A stretch of DNA of 9,773 nt from assembly GCA_947442095.1 (NCBI GenBank), contig CANEVG010000112.1:1-9773 (forward strand), read 5' to 3'. The position numbers and the translations under genes are program-made. Below, piece after piece: positions 1-5,532 of this stretch. The notes beneath the pieces were generated by a model. The model did no database searches. It was not told where the DNA came from and saw only the letters and a program-made list of their open reading frames with translations. The stretch is from Sphingomonadaceae bacterium (GTDB taxonomy: Bacteria > Pseudomonadota > Alphaproteobacteria > Sphingomonadales > Sphingomonadaceae). Every line of letters begins with the position of its first letter. Position 1 is the stretch's first letter.

Positions 1-292
1 CGCACCCGGCGCGGATTGGGCGCCGGATCAGGCGCGGACCAGAGCAGCATCTGTGTTCTCCCCAACAAGATTGGCCAACGTTGCATGGCTGGGGCGTTCG
101 CAGCAAGGGCGGCCCATGCTGGCAGCAACGCCCGAAACCGTCGCCCACCTCGGGTTTGAGCAGATGATCGACGAGGTAGAGCGGCAGCAGGGCCTGCATG
201 CCATAGAAGGAAAAGCGCTCCCACGCCTGGGTGGAGGCCAGAAAGCCCAGCCCGGCCGGGTGACCAAAAAACGCCGTGTCTGGAGAACGCAT
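1..292 (-). CDS. POT/PTR-family peptide transporter, N-terminal part (runs off left edge, possibly broken)
   Basis: The reading frame opens at an ATG at 292-290 and stays open to the window edge. Residues 8-54 resemble the start of proton-dependent oligopeptide transporters, which import di- and tripeptides through the inner membrane: an FGHPAGL segment, then the family hallmark WERFSFYGM at residues 24-32, then ALLPLYLVDHLLKP in the first membrane helix. After about residue 54 (below position ~130) the frame becomes rich in Cys, Arg and Pro and no longer looks like a membrane transporter. I could not find a convincing continuation in the other two frames. A frameshift, a rearrangement or a decayed gene is therefore likely, though a divergent continuation beyond the edge cannot be excluded. 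The ribosome-binding site is weak (GGCAAGGCAA just before the ATG). No link to the amine cluster is apparent. Confidence 0.55.
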   Translation of the reverse strand, partial: MRSPDTAFFGHPAGLGFLASTQAWERFSFYGMQALLPLYLVDHLLKPEVGDGFGRCCQHGPPLLRTPQPCNVGQSCWGEHRCCSGPRLIRRPIRAGC

Positions 293-372
293 TTGCCTTG
301 CCTAGCCGAGGCCCATGCCGTGGGCAATCACGGCCTTTGCCAGCCGCCTTTTTGTGTCCCCGCGTCTGCCAG

Positions 373-389
373 CCTTGCGCTTTGCAAGG
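373..389. repeat. Short inverted repeat upstream of tRNA-Pro
   Basis: CCTTGC (373-378) and GCAAGG (384-389) are exact reverse complements separated by five bases, in the gap between the transporter start and the tRNA gene. There is no T-run, so a terminator is unlikely. It may simply be chance or part of a promoter region. Confidence 0.3.
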
Positions 390-413
390 GCTTCACCTAG
401 GGCAGGGCCAATT

Positions 414-491
<78 letters not shown>

Positions 492-496
492 CTTTT

Positions 497-519
497 CAAT
501 GACTTAGGCTAAGTCATTG
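497..519. repeat. Perfect 10-bp inverted repeat just downstream of tRNA-Pro
   Basis: CAATGACTTA (497-506) and TAAGTCATTG (510-519) are exact reverse complements around a three-base GGC centre, starting seven bases after the tRNA CCA end. No U-tract follows on either strand, so it is not a typical intrinsic terminator. It could act as a 3' processing hairpin for the tRNA precursor or as a protein-binding dyad; neither is shown. Confidence 0.55.
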
Positions 520-528
520 GCACTAAAA

Positions 529-545
529 TCGGCTAAAAATGCCGA
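529..545. repeat. Short inverted repeat
   Basis: TCGGC (529-533) and GCCGA (541-545) flank an A/T-rich seven-base loop TAAAAAT. It is a weak hairpin on its own and is noted because it sits between two stronger dyads. Confidence 0.3.
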
Positions 546-548
546 CCA

Positions 549-567
549 TGTAACAAATCATGTTACA
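549..567. promoter_or_regulatory. Dyad TGTAACA-N5-TGTTACA, operator-like
   Basis: Two perfect seven-base arms (549-555 and 561-567) are separated by AATCA, giving a 19-bp dyad of the size and symmetry bound by homodimeric helix-turn-helix regulators. No gene start is evident next to it, so its target is unclear. It differs from the CAAA(n)TTTG dyads in front of the amine cluster, so it is not an obvious site for the regulator encoded at 923-1588. Confidence 0.35.
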
Positions 568-604
568 CTTGCCCCTCTTGGCGGCAGAGAATCAGGCAAC
601 AGAA

Positions 605-637
605 AACGCGGCGATCTGCGCCGCCGCGTTCTTTCTT
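605..637 (+). terminator. Candidate intrinsic terminator, possibly bidirectional
   Basis: AACGCGGCG (605-613) and CGCCGCGTT (622-630) form a perfect GC-rich nine-base stem with an eight-base loop. CTTTCTT follows on the plus strand, and the reverse strand continues from the stem into TTTTCT (bases 601-606 read backwards). That layout fits a terminator usable in both directions. On the plus strand it could end transcription from tRNA-Pro, 115 bases upstream, or from an unannotated small RNA. The T-tracts are interrupted, which lowers certainty. Confidence 0.5.
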
Positions 638-774
638 GCCCCTGACCTGCTCCGCCTCATTCGGTGCTGACCTTGCGGCTAATGGCTGGCTACCTGATCG
701 AATTTATGCATGATCCCACATTCGCTAAGGGGAGTGCGGTTCAATTATGGGGTTTTTATCGCGCCTTTTGGGCA

Positions 775-812
775 GTCTGTCCGCTGACGCAAGCTTGCAG
801 TCAGGGGCAGAC
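775..812. repeat. Near-perfect long inverted repeat (cruciform-like)
   Basis: Bases 775-793 are complementary to 794-812 except for two single-base bulges (G783 and A799) and one G-T pair. The core GCAAGCTTGC (789-798) is itself a palindrome and is flanked by CTGAC (784-788) and GTCAG (800-804). The stem would have almost no loop. It lies about 110 bases beyond the stop of the tetR-type gene, so it could help end or stabilise that transcript, but there is no T-run on either side. It could also be a recombination or protein-binding site. Confidence 0.55.
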
Positions 813-922
813 CACCAGCGAGTTGTGCCAAATGTTCTGACGACGGACAGTCTCGTGCGAAAGGGCCTTCGATAGCCGGCTTGTCGGTGTGCCGGTCATC
901 GTTCTGTCGAACAAACTCGGAT

Positions 923-1588
923 TCACTCAGCGGGCTCGAGCATCTCTCCCGCTTTCATTTCTCGCACCAGCCGAACAAAGGACTTGATGGCAATGCGCTC
1001 CAGCATCGGCATCCGGCTGCGGAATGGCTTTTGGTATCCGGCAAATACCGTCATCCCTTCCATGGAGGCCGAGATGAACAGGGCCAATGTTTCGCGCTCG
1101 GGTTCGGAGAGTGCCGGGTTCAACTCGGCAATAATGTCACCTAGCGGCTGCCGGGCGCGACAATAAAGCTCATGCAAGCGATCGAAAACGAACTGGTCGT
1201 GGTTTGAAAGTGCCCAAAGCTCCATGAAGAAATGTGTGGTCTTCTTGGTCGTTATATCGTCGAGAATCAGCACGATCAGGTCCTCCAGCCTTTGCTCTGG
1301 CGTGGAACCGGGCTGATGCATGAGCCTGTCGAATTCGGTCTGATAGCTATTGATGACGGCGTCGAGCAGCGCCCGCACCAGCTCTTCCTTGGTAGGAAAA
1401 TAATAAGAAATATGCCCTACTTTCAAGCCACTAACCTCGGCGATCCGGCGAAAGCTTAGCGCTCGGTAACCGTGCTCGATCAGCAGATCAAGCGCCGCCC
1501 GCAGGATCAACTCATAGCCTTCCTGGCCGCGGGCATAGCCGCCCTCTCGCAAAATGAACTTCATGTCTGGGACGAATTGGGTGGCCAC
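923..1588 (-). CDS. TetR-family transcriptional regulator, divergent from the amine dehydrogenase cluster
   Basis: This encodes a 221-residue DNA-binding protein of normal TetR length. Residues 24-44 form the first helix; about 45-65 form the helix-turn-helix (LSFRRIAEVSGLKVGHISYYF), followed by the typical FPTKEELVRALL. The variable C-terminal part would bind a ligand and form the dimer. I chose the GTG at 1588-1586 because GGAG lies seven bases before it; the ATG eight codons further on (1564-1562) has no ribosome-binding site. Its position, divergent from aauB across 159 bp with candidate operator dyads, points to local control of the cluster and of itself, probably as a repressor released by the amine or a product. 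The ligand is unknown. Confidence 0.9.
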   Translation of the reverse strand: MATQFVPDMKFILREGGYARGQEGYELILRAALDLLIEHGYRALSFRRIAEVSGLKVGHISYYFPTKEELVRALLDAVINSYQTEFDRLMHQPGSTPEQRLEDLIVLILDDITTKKTTHFFMELWALSNHDQFVFDRLHELYCRARQPLGDIIAELNPALSEPERETLALFISASMEGMTVFAGYQKPFRSRMPMLERIAIKSFVRLVREMKAGEMLEPAE

Positions 1589-1616
1589 GCAAAGGCTCCG
1601 AAAACTTGATTACCTT

Positions 1617-1645
1617 GCAATACCGGACGCGAGCAAAGGTGCAAA
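1617..1645 (-). promoter_or_regulatory. Candidate promoter of the tetR-type gene
   Basis: Read on the minus strand, TTTGCA (1645-1640) and TATTGC (1622-1617) are 17 bases apart and resemble -35 and -10 boxes, placed upstream of the GTG start at 1588. The -35 box falls inside the CAAA(n)TTTG dyads, which would allow autoregulation. This is a visual match only. Confidence 0.4.
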
Positions 1646-1668
1646 CTTTGATACTTGACAAAGGTTTG
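1634..1668. promoter_or_regulatory. Candidate operator: repeated CAAA(n)TTTG dyads between tetR and aauB
   Basis: Two dyads, CAAACTTTG (1642-1650) and CAAAGGTTTG (1659-1668), lie 17 bases apart start to start and together form a larger imperfect inverted repeat. A further CAAAG (1634-1638) pairs with CTTTG (1646-1650). CAAAGGT occurs twice (1634-1640 and 1659-1665). These elements cover the candidate -35 boxes of both divergent promoters, the expected position for a TetR-type operator that represses both directions. The assignment to the neighbouring regulator is inference. Confidence 0.5.
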
Positions 1669-1683
1669 TTGAACGTCCAATTT
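1655..1683 (+). promoter_or_regulatory. Candidate promoter of the aau operon
   Basis: A perfect -35 consensus TTGACA (1655-1660) is followed after 17-18 bases by a weak A/T-rich -10 region (CAATTT or AATTTT, 1678-1684). Transcription would start near 1690 and leave a leader of about 55-60 bases before the aauB start at 1748. The poor -10 box fits a regulated promoter; the -35 box is embedded in the dyads described above. Confidence 0.45.
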
Positions 1684-1747
1684 TTCGATTCTGAGTTTCG
1701 GCACGGGTGGTAGGAAAACCTGGTGCAGATGATTTGAGGGGGCCACC

Positions 1748-2923
1748 ATGGGCGGATCATCCGTGCGCTTACGTAACCTGGCGAGCCTGCTGCTGCTGAC
1801 GGCCATGCCCGCACTGGCAGCGCAGTACCCTCAACCGTTGGCAGAAGAGCCGATACCGGCTGTTGCCACCTTGCCTGCCACCTATCCTGCCAGCTGGATG
1901 CTCGTGCACGATATGAACTTTACCAGCCTGCTCGACGGCCGGGTCGTTCTGGTCGATACTGCCGCCGCTACGGAAAATCTGAAGGGGGTTATGCCAGCCG
2001 GGCAGTTCGCCATCTTCACCGCCGCTAGCAAGCGGCCCGAGATTTATGTTGCTGAAACCTTTCACGCGCGGCTGACGCGCGGCACGCGGACCGATGTCAT
2101 CACAATATATGACCGCAGCACACTGGCGGTGAAAGGCGAGATCGTGCTGCCCGGGGGCAAGCGCGGCCAATTTGTATCGACCAAAAACAGCTTTAAACTG
2201 ACCAACGACGAAAAATGGGCGCTGCTGTTTAATTTCACGCCTGGGTCGTCAGTTTCGGTGATCGATCTTGAAAGCCGCAAAATCCTTGGAGAAATCGATC
2301 TGCCGGGCTGCTCGATGATCTATCCGACCGGCGCACGCGGTTTCTCCACCATGTGTTCTGATGGCACCATGACCACGCTGGAGCTTGGCGCCGATGGCGC
2401 TGTGGCTGCGTCGCGCACTACAAAGGCATTCAACGATATCGACAACGACGCGATGTTCATGATGCCGGCGATGGTTGGCAACATGGCGTGGTTTGTCACC
2501 TTTTCCGGCAATGTTCAGGGCGTCGATCTGGCAGGGCCGTTGGCTATACCGAAAGCGAAATTCTCACTCGGAACTGCTGATGGAGCTGTTACCAAATGGC
2601 GTCCAGGCGGCTGGCAGGTCGTTACTGCCGATGCATCCGGCCTGCTGTATGTATTGATGAACCCGGCTGGCAAGGAAGGCAGCCACAAGGATGGCGGCAC
2701 CGAGGTATGGGTTGTTGATCCTGCCAAGCAACAGCGTCTGCGCCGGATCAAGCTGGCATCACCTGGCGTTTCCATCGAAGCAACACGCGAGGCCAATCCT
2801 GGGCTGGTCGTCGCGCGCCCCGACGGCACACTCGACGTTTATGATGCCGGCTCCGGCACATTGCGCAAGACCCTGGGCGGCAGCATCGCTATCAGCCCCT
2901 TTACCATGTCAGCCGTGCAATAA
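1748..2923 (+). CDS. aauB: Amine dehydrogenase large (alpha) subunit, aromatic/methylamine dehydrogenase family
   Basis: This 391-residue periplasmic beta-propeller is the heavy subunit of a TTQ-dependent amine dehydrogenase. Such enzymes convert a primary amine to an aldehyde and ammonia, with the cofactor carried by the small subunit AauA. Residues 1-24 form a signal peptide ending ALA-A. Family marks include RTDV (114-117), LTND (151-154), a propeller strand with SVIDL, and CSMIYPT (188-194). A second cysteine at 203 keeps the 15-residue spacing of the methylamine dehydrogenase heavy chain; WRPGGWQ (284-290) and a later HKDGGTEVWVVD follow. GAGGGGG five bases before the ATG supports the start. 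It is the first gene of the operon and its TAA overlaps the aauE ATG by one base. Aromatic rather than methylamine dehydrogenase is preferred because of AauA and the downstream genes; the true substrate is not visible. Confidence 0.9.
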   Translation: MGGSSVRLRNLASLLLLTAMPALAAQYPQPLAEEPIPAVATLPATYPASWMLVHDMNFTSLLDGRVVLVDTAAATENLKGVMPAGQFAIFTAASKRPEIYVAETFHARLTRGTRTDVITIYDRSTLAVKGEIVLPGGKRGQFVSTKNSFKLTNDEKWALLFNFTPGSSVSVIDLESRKILGEIDLPGCSMIYPTGARGFSTMCSDGTMTTLELGADGAVAASRTTKAFNDIDNDAMFMMPAMVGNMAWFVTFSGNVQGVDLAGPLAIPKAKFSLGTADGAVTKWRPGGWQVVTADASGLLYVLMNPAGKEGSHKDGGTEVWVVDPAKQQRLRRIKLASPGVSIEATREANPGLVVARPDGTLDVYDAGSGTLRKTLGGSIAISPFTMSAVQ

Positions 2924-3429
2924 TGGCCGGTCTTGCCTGGTTTCTCGCGCTGGTGCTGGCCTGCTCGAGCCTGCAAAAACTGCTTGAGCGTGACCGCCTG
3001 AGCATGGCGACAGCTCGGCTGACGGGCTTCAACCTTGCTGTCGCCCGCCCGGTCATGCTGGTTGCTGCGACCGTTGAGGCGATGGCCGCGCTGGCGTTGC
3101 TGTTTGCGCAAACGCAAGCCTTGGGTGCCGTTCTGGCTGGCGGTCTCTGGCTTGGATATGGAACGGCGCTGCTCGCTGCTGCCCGCCGCGGGGACCGCTT
3201 GGATTGCGGCTGCAGTCTCGCTGTGCGTAGCAAACCTGTAGACGGTTTCATGATTGCGCGGGCCTTTGGATTGGTCGCCCTGGCCGGCCTCGCGCTGGTC
3301 GCCTCACTGGCCGGGCCCACGGTGCCTGGTATCGAACCGGTTTTCGCCGCCCTGGGTTTGTTCAGCCTTTACCATGCCGCGGGCGAGATCGCCGCGCTGC
3401 CGCCGCTCCGCAGAAAGGCCGCACGATGA
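2923..3429 (+). CDS. aauE: MauE/AauE-like membrane protein for amine dehydrogenase small-subunit maturation
   Basis: This 168-residue integral membrane protein has about four to five hydrophobic helices (roughly 2-20, 44-62, 67-87, 113-131 and 138-156). It matches MauE in size, in hydrophobic pattern, in the paired cysteines C95 and C97 within LDCGCSL, and in lying directly between the large-subunit gene and the mauD homologue. MauE acts with MauD in exporting, folding or disulfide-bonding the small subunit, which cannot mature without them; the exact reaction is not established. C14 in the first helix and the CGC pair could carry electrons to AauD, which is inference. It starts at TAATG, overlapping aauB by one base, and ends in an ATGA overlap with aauD, so its translation is probably coupled to both. 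Confidence 0.85.
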   Translation: MAGLAWFLALVLACSSLQKLLERDRLSMATARLTGFNLAVARPVMLVAATVEAMAALALLFAQTQALGAVLAGGLWLGYGTALLAAARRGDRLDCGCSLAVRSKPVDGFMIARAFGLVALAGLALVASLAGPTVPGIEPVFAALGLFSLYHAAGEIAALPPLRRKAAR

Positions 3430-4025
3430 CCGGTATCCTCCTGACTTCGCAGATCCTGATCTGGATCGCGGTAATCGTGCTTGGTGTGCTGGGCATCGCA
3501 CTGGCACGGCAAGTGGGCGTTCTGCATGAACGCATAGCGCCGGCTGGCGCGCTGTCGCTACATCAGTCGGTAAATGTCGGCGATGCGGTGACCCCGATGC
3601 AGCTGACGGCGCTTGATGGACAGGCTGTGACGATCGGCGCGGCCCGCACCGGCCGCAGCCAGCTGCTATTCTTTGTTTCGCCCGATTGCCCGGTGTGCAA
3701 ATCGCTGTTGCCGGTTTTCAAGTCTGCTGCTGCCTCGGAGTCGGATTGGCTGGATGCCGTGCTTGCCAGCGATGGCGACGAAAGCAAGCAGCGCCGCATG
3801 ATCATGCAGCACGGCCTTTCGAGCATTCCGTTCGTGCTTTCCGAAAGCTTGGGCCGCTCGCTCGGCGTCGCCAAATTGCCTTACGCCGTTCTGATCGATG
3901 AAGTCGGCAAGGTGGCCGCGCTTGGACTCGTCAACACGCGCGAACATCTGGAAAGCCTGTTCGAGGCCAAGGAGCGCGGTGTCGCCTCCATCCAGGAATA
4001 TCTAGCCCGCCGTGAGGAGGCATAA
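3426..4025 (+). CDS. aauD: MauD/AauD-like membrane-anchored thioredoxin-fold protein
   Basis: This 199-residue protein has one N-terminal membrane anchor (about residues 6-28) and a periplasmic thioredoxin-like domain from about residue 50. The active site is SPDCPVC, with C88 and C91, as in MauD, and a cis-proline-type LPYAVLID lies at 151-158. MauD is a disulfide oxidoreductase or isomerase dedicated to the amine dehydrogenase small subunit, whose many disulfides must pair correctly. That role fits the gene standing directly before aauA. It starts within the last codons of aauE (ATGA overlap), and its own last codons supply the ribosome-binding site for aauA. All key residues are present and the length is normal for the family. 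Confidence 0.9.
   Translation: MTGILLTSQILIWIAVIVLGVLGIALARQVGVLHERIAPAGALSLHQSVNVGDAVTPMQLTALDGQAVTIGAARTGRSQLLFFVSPDCPVCKSLLPVFKSAAASESDWLDAVLASDGDESKQRRMIMQHGLSSIPFVLSESLGRSLGVAKLPYAVLIDEVGKVAALGLVNTREHLESLFEAKERGVASIQEYLARREEA
4014..4020 (+). promoter_or_regulatory. Ribosome-binding site that decides the aauA start
   Basis: GAGGAGG lies inside the end of aauD, six bases before the ATG at 4027. It rules out the in-frame GTG at 4012, which would precede the site, and implies strong translation of the small subunit. Confidence 0.75.
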
Positions 4026-4026
4026 G

Positions 4027-4587
4027 ATGGCCAGCTTTGACAAGCTTGCGGAGAAGATCACCCGAGGCGTGGCGCGCAAGACATCGCGCCGCAGCCTGTT
4101 GACCTGGTTAGGCGCCGCCATAACCGGCGCTGCCGTCATTCCGGTTTTGCCGGTTTCGCGCGCCATGGCAGCAGGTAACGGTGGCCATGGTGGCACGAGC
4201 GGAATCCCGCCACAGATTTCAAGCAATCCGCAGGATCCTGGTGACAACACCCAGTGCGATTACTGGCGCTATTGCGCCATCGATGGCTTTTTGTGCAGCT
4301 GCTGCGGCGGCAAGGTGAATGTCTGCCCGCCGGGTACCGAAATGTCGCCGATCACTTGGATCGGCACGTGCAACAATCCGGCGGATGACCGGGCTTACAT
4401 CATCAGCTACAATGACTGTTGCGGAAAATCTTCCTGTGGTCGGTGCCTGTGCAACCGCAATGAAGGCGATCGCCCGCTGGTCAGACCGCAAGCCAATAAC
4501 GATGTCAATTGGTGTCTCGGCACGGAAAGCAGCGTCTATAACTGTTCTACCGCCGTCATTCTTGGCGTCGCGACCGAAGCGAAGTGA
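4027..4587 (+). CDS. aauA: Amine dehydrogenase small (beta) subunit carrying the TTQ cofactor
   Basis: This 186-residue catalytic subunit has a twin-arginine signal (SRRSLL, 20-25, then a hydrophobic stretch to the AMA-A region near 46-49) for folded export to the periplasm. The TTQ cofactor should form from W111 and W162, exactly 51 residues apart, as are W57 and W108 of Paracoccus methylamine dehydrogenase. D130, 19 residues after the first Trp, matches the catalytic base Asp76. All twelve disulfide cysteines of that enzyme are conserved with a constant offset of 54 up to the second Trp. C93 and C137 are additional. The hydroxyl residue after the last Cys is S174 where the family has Thr. 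The region after W162 is two residues shorter than in methylamine dehydrogenase, which agrees with the spacing I recall for aromatic amine dehydrogenase. Its stop overlaps the next start (GTGA). Confidence 0.93.
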   Translation: MASFDKLAEKITRGVARKTSRRSLLTWLGAAITGAAVIPVLPVSRAMAAGNGGHGGTSGIPPQISSNPQDPGDNTQCDYWRYCAIDGFLCSCCGGKVNVCPPGTEMSPITWIGTCNNPADDRAYIISYNDCCGKSSCGRCLCNRNEGDRPLVRPQANNDVNWCLGTESSVYNCSTAVILGVATEAK

Positions 4588-5039
4588 AACGGGCGTGGCT
4601 CTTGCTGGCCTTGCTGGTGCTGGCAGCACCGGCGGCTGCGCAGGCACCCGATGGTGCGGCGCTATACAAACGCTGCGCAGCTTGCCACCTGCCCAGCGGC
4701 GCCGGTGTAACGGGGGCATTCCCGCCACTGCAGACAGATTTCCTGTCGCTGGCCGGCAAGGCCGATGGCCGGCGCTATTTGGCGTTGGCGCTTATCAAGG
4801 GCATTGCCGGCCCGTTGACCGTTGATGGCAAGACCTATCGCGGCGTCATGCCGGCGCAATCGATGCTGGATGACGCTGGCATTGCCACAGTGCTCAACCA
4901 TGTTGGCAACACCATCGCCAAGGGCGGCAATGGTTTTCGCGCCTTTACGCCCGCGGAAGTTGCCGCCGCCCGCCAAAGCGGTGAGGGGCTGACTAGCGCC
5001 AATATCGGCGCCCTGCATGGCAAGCTGAGCGGCCAATGA
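4584..5039 (+). CDS. Periplasmic mono-haem c-type cytochrome (first of two)
   Basis: This 151-residue protein has a signal peptide (residues 1-19, ending AAA-Q) and one haem c site, CAACH, at 31-35. M89, in YRGVMPAQ, is the likely second haem ligand and stands where class I cytochromes c usually have it. The start is a GTG at 4584 overlapping the aauA stop as GTGA; no strong ribosome-binding site precedes it, so coupled translation is likely. As I recall, the Alcaligenes faecalis aau cluster also has a small mono-haem cytochrome gene after aauA, so this is probably its counterpart and the electron acceptor of the dehydrogenase. It is far too small and has too few haem sites to be the di-haem TTQ-maturation enzyme MauG. 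Confidence 0.88.
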   Translation: MKRAWLLLALLVLAAPAAAQAPDGAALYKRCAACHLPSGAGVTGAFPPLQTDFLSLAGKADGRRYLALALIKGIAGPLTVDGKTYRGVMPAQSMLDDAGIATVLNHVGNTIAKGGNGFRAFTPAEVAAARQSGEGLTSANIGALHGKLSGQ

Positions 5040-5506
5040 AGCTGGGGCTGGCCCTGGCCCTCCTGATACTGCCGGTTCCGGCGGCAGCAGCCAGATCGGG
5101 GGACCAGGCCTTCGCCTCGATTCCCGGTGTCGAGCGACCTGAGCGGGCGCGGCAGAATTACATTCTGAAATGCCAGGGCTGTCATGGCCCCACGGCGCAG
5201 GGCAACCGCAGCAACACGCCGCCGATGGCCGATATGGTCGCGCGCTTTCTGGCGGTGCCGGGTGGCCGTGCCTTTCTAGGGCGTGTGCCGGGTGTCGCCA
5301 CCGCTGCCGTCGCCGATGCCGAATTGGCCGAACTGCTCAATTGGACCTTGTATCGCTTCGATGCCGCCCATGTGCCGCCGGGCTTCAAGCCGTATGGCGC
5401 CGCTGAAATCGGCAAACTGCGCAAGGCACCGCTGCGCACCGATGCCGCCAGCACACGGCGTGTTCTGGTTGACGACATCAGCAAGGCGCAGGCGGCCGGC
5501 AAATGA
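5036..5506 (+). CDS. Periplasmic mono-haem c-type cytochrome (second of two)
   Basis: This 156-residue protein has a signal peptide (about 1-19, ending in an AAAA stretch) and a single haem c site, CQGCH, at 46-50. The only methionines after the start are M64 and M67, close behind the haem site, so the second haem ligand is M64, M67 or another residue. It is therefore different in build from the cytochrome before it, not a simple duplicate. A segment with GGRAFLGRVPG (76-86) and then LAELLNWTLY (97-106) is shared, from memory, with cytochromes near periplasmic dehydrogenases. The ATG overlaps the preceding stop (ATGA). A role in passing electrons from the amine dehydrogenase to the respiratory chain, or in TTQ maturation, is inference. 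Confidence 0.85.
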   Translation: MKLGLALALLILPVPAAAARSGDQAFASIPGVERPERARQNYILKCQGCHGPTAQGNRSNTPPMADMVARFLAVPGGRAFLGRVPGVATAAVADAELAELLNWTLYRFDAAHVPPGFKPYGAAEIGKLRKAPLRTDAASTRRVLVDDISKAQAAGK

Positions 5507-5532
5507 GCGAGGCTTTAAAAAGGGGACGAGTG

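Noticed and set aside
28..400. Open frames on both strands overlapping the transporter start (for example 28-327 minus and 53-400 plus)
   Set aside because: They show no family motifs and overlap the clear transporter signature in another frame. The plus-strand one has no good ribosome-binding site.
497..519. Intrinsic terminator for tRNA-Pro
   Set aside because: The stem is perfect but no U-tract follows on the plus strand and it is not GC-rich; kept only as an inverted repeat.
1512..1814. Open frame of about 100 codons on the minus strand across the tetR-aauB gap
   Set aside because: It overlaps the start regions of both well-supported divergent genes and the promoter/operator region, and has no recognisable protein features.
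4012..4026. Upstream GTG start for aauA
   Set aside because: The GTG at 4012 lies before and within the strong ribosome-binding site GAGGAGG (4014-4020), which is well spaced for the ATG at 4027; the ATG also gives a normal twin-arginine signal peptide.
4584..5506. MauG-type di-haem maturation enzyme split over two genes by a frameshift
   Set aside because: Each protein has its own signal peptide, one haem site and an overlapping stop/start. Together they lack the length and peroxidase-like features of MauG, so they are two separate cytochromes.
5503..5532. TonB receptor starting at the ATG at 5503
   Set aside because: It would add ten residues with several charges ahead of a good signal peptide and has no ribosome-binding site, whereas the ATG at 5533 has AGGGG upstream. 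Not fully excluded because of the ATGA overlap.
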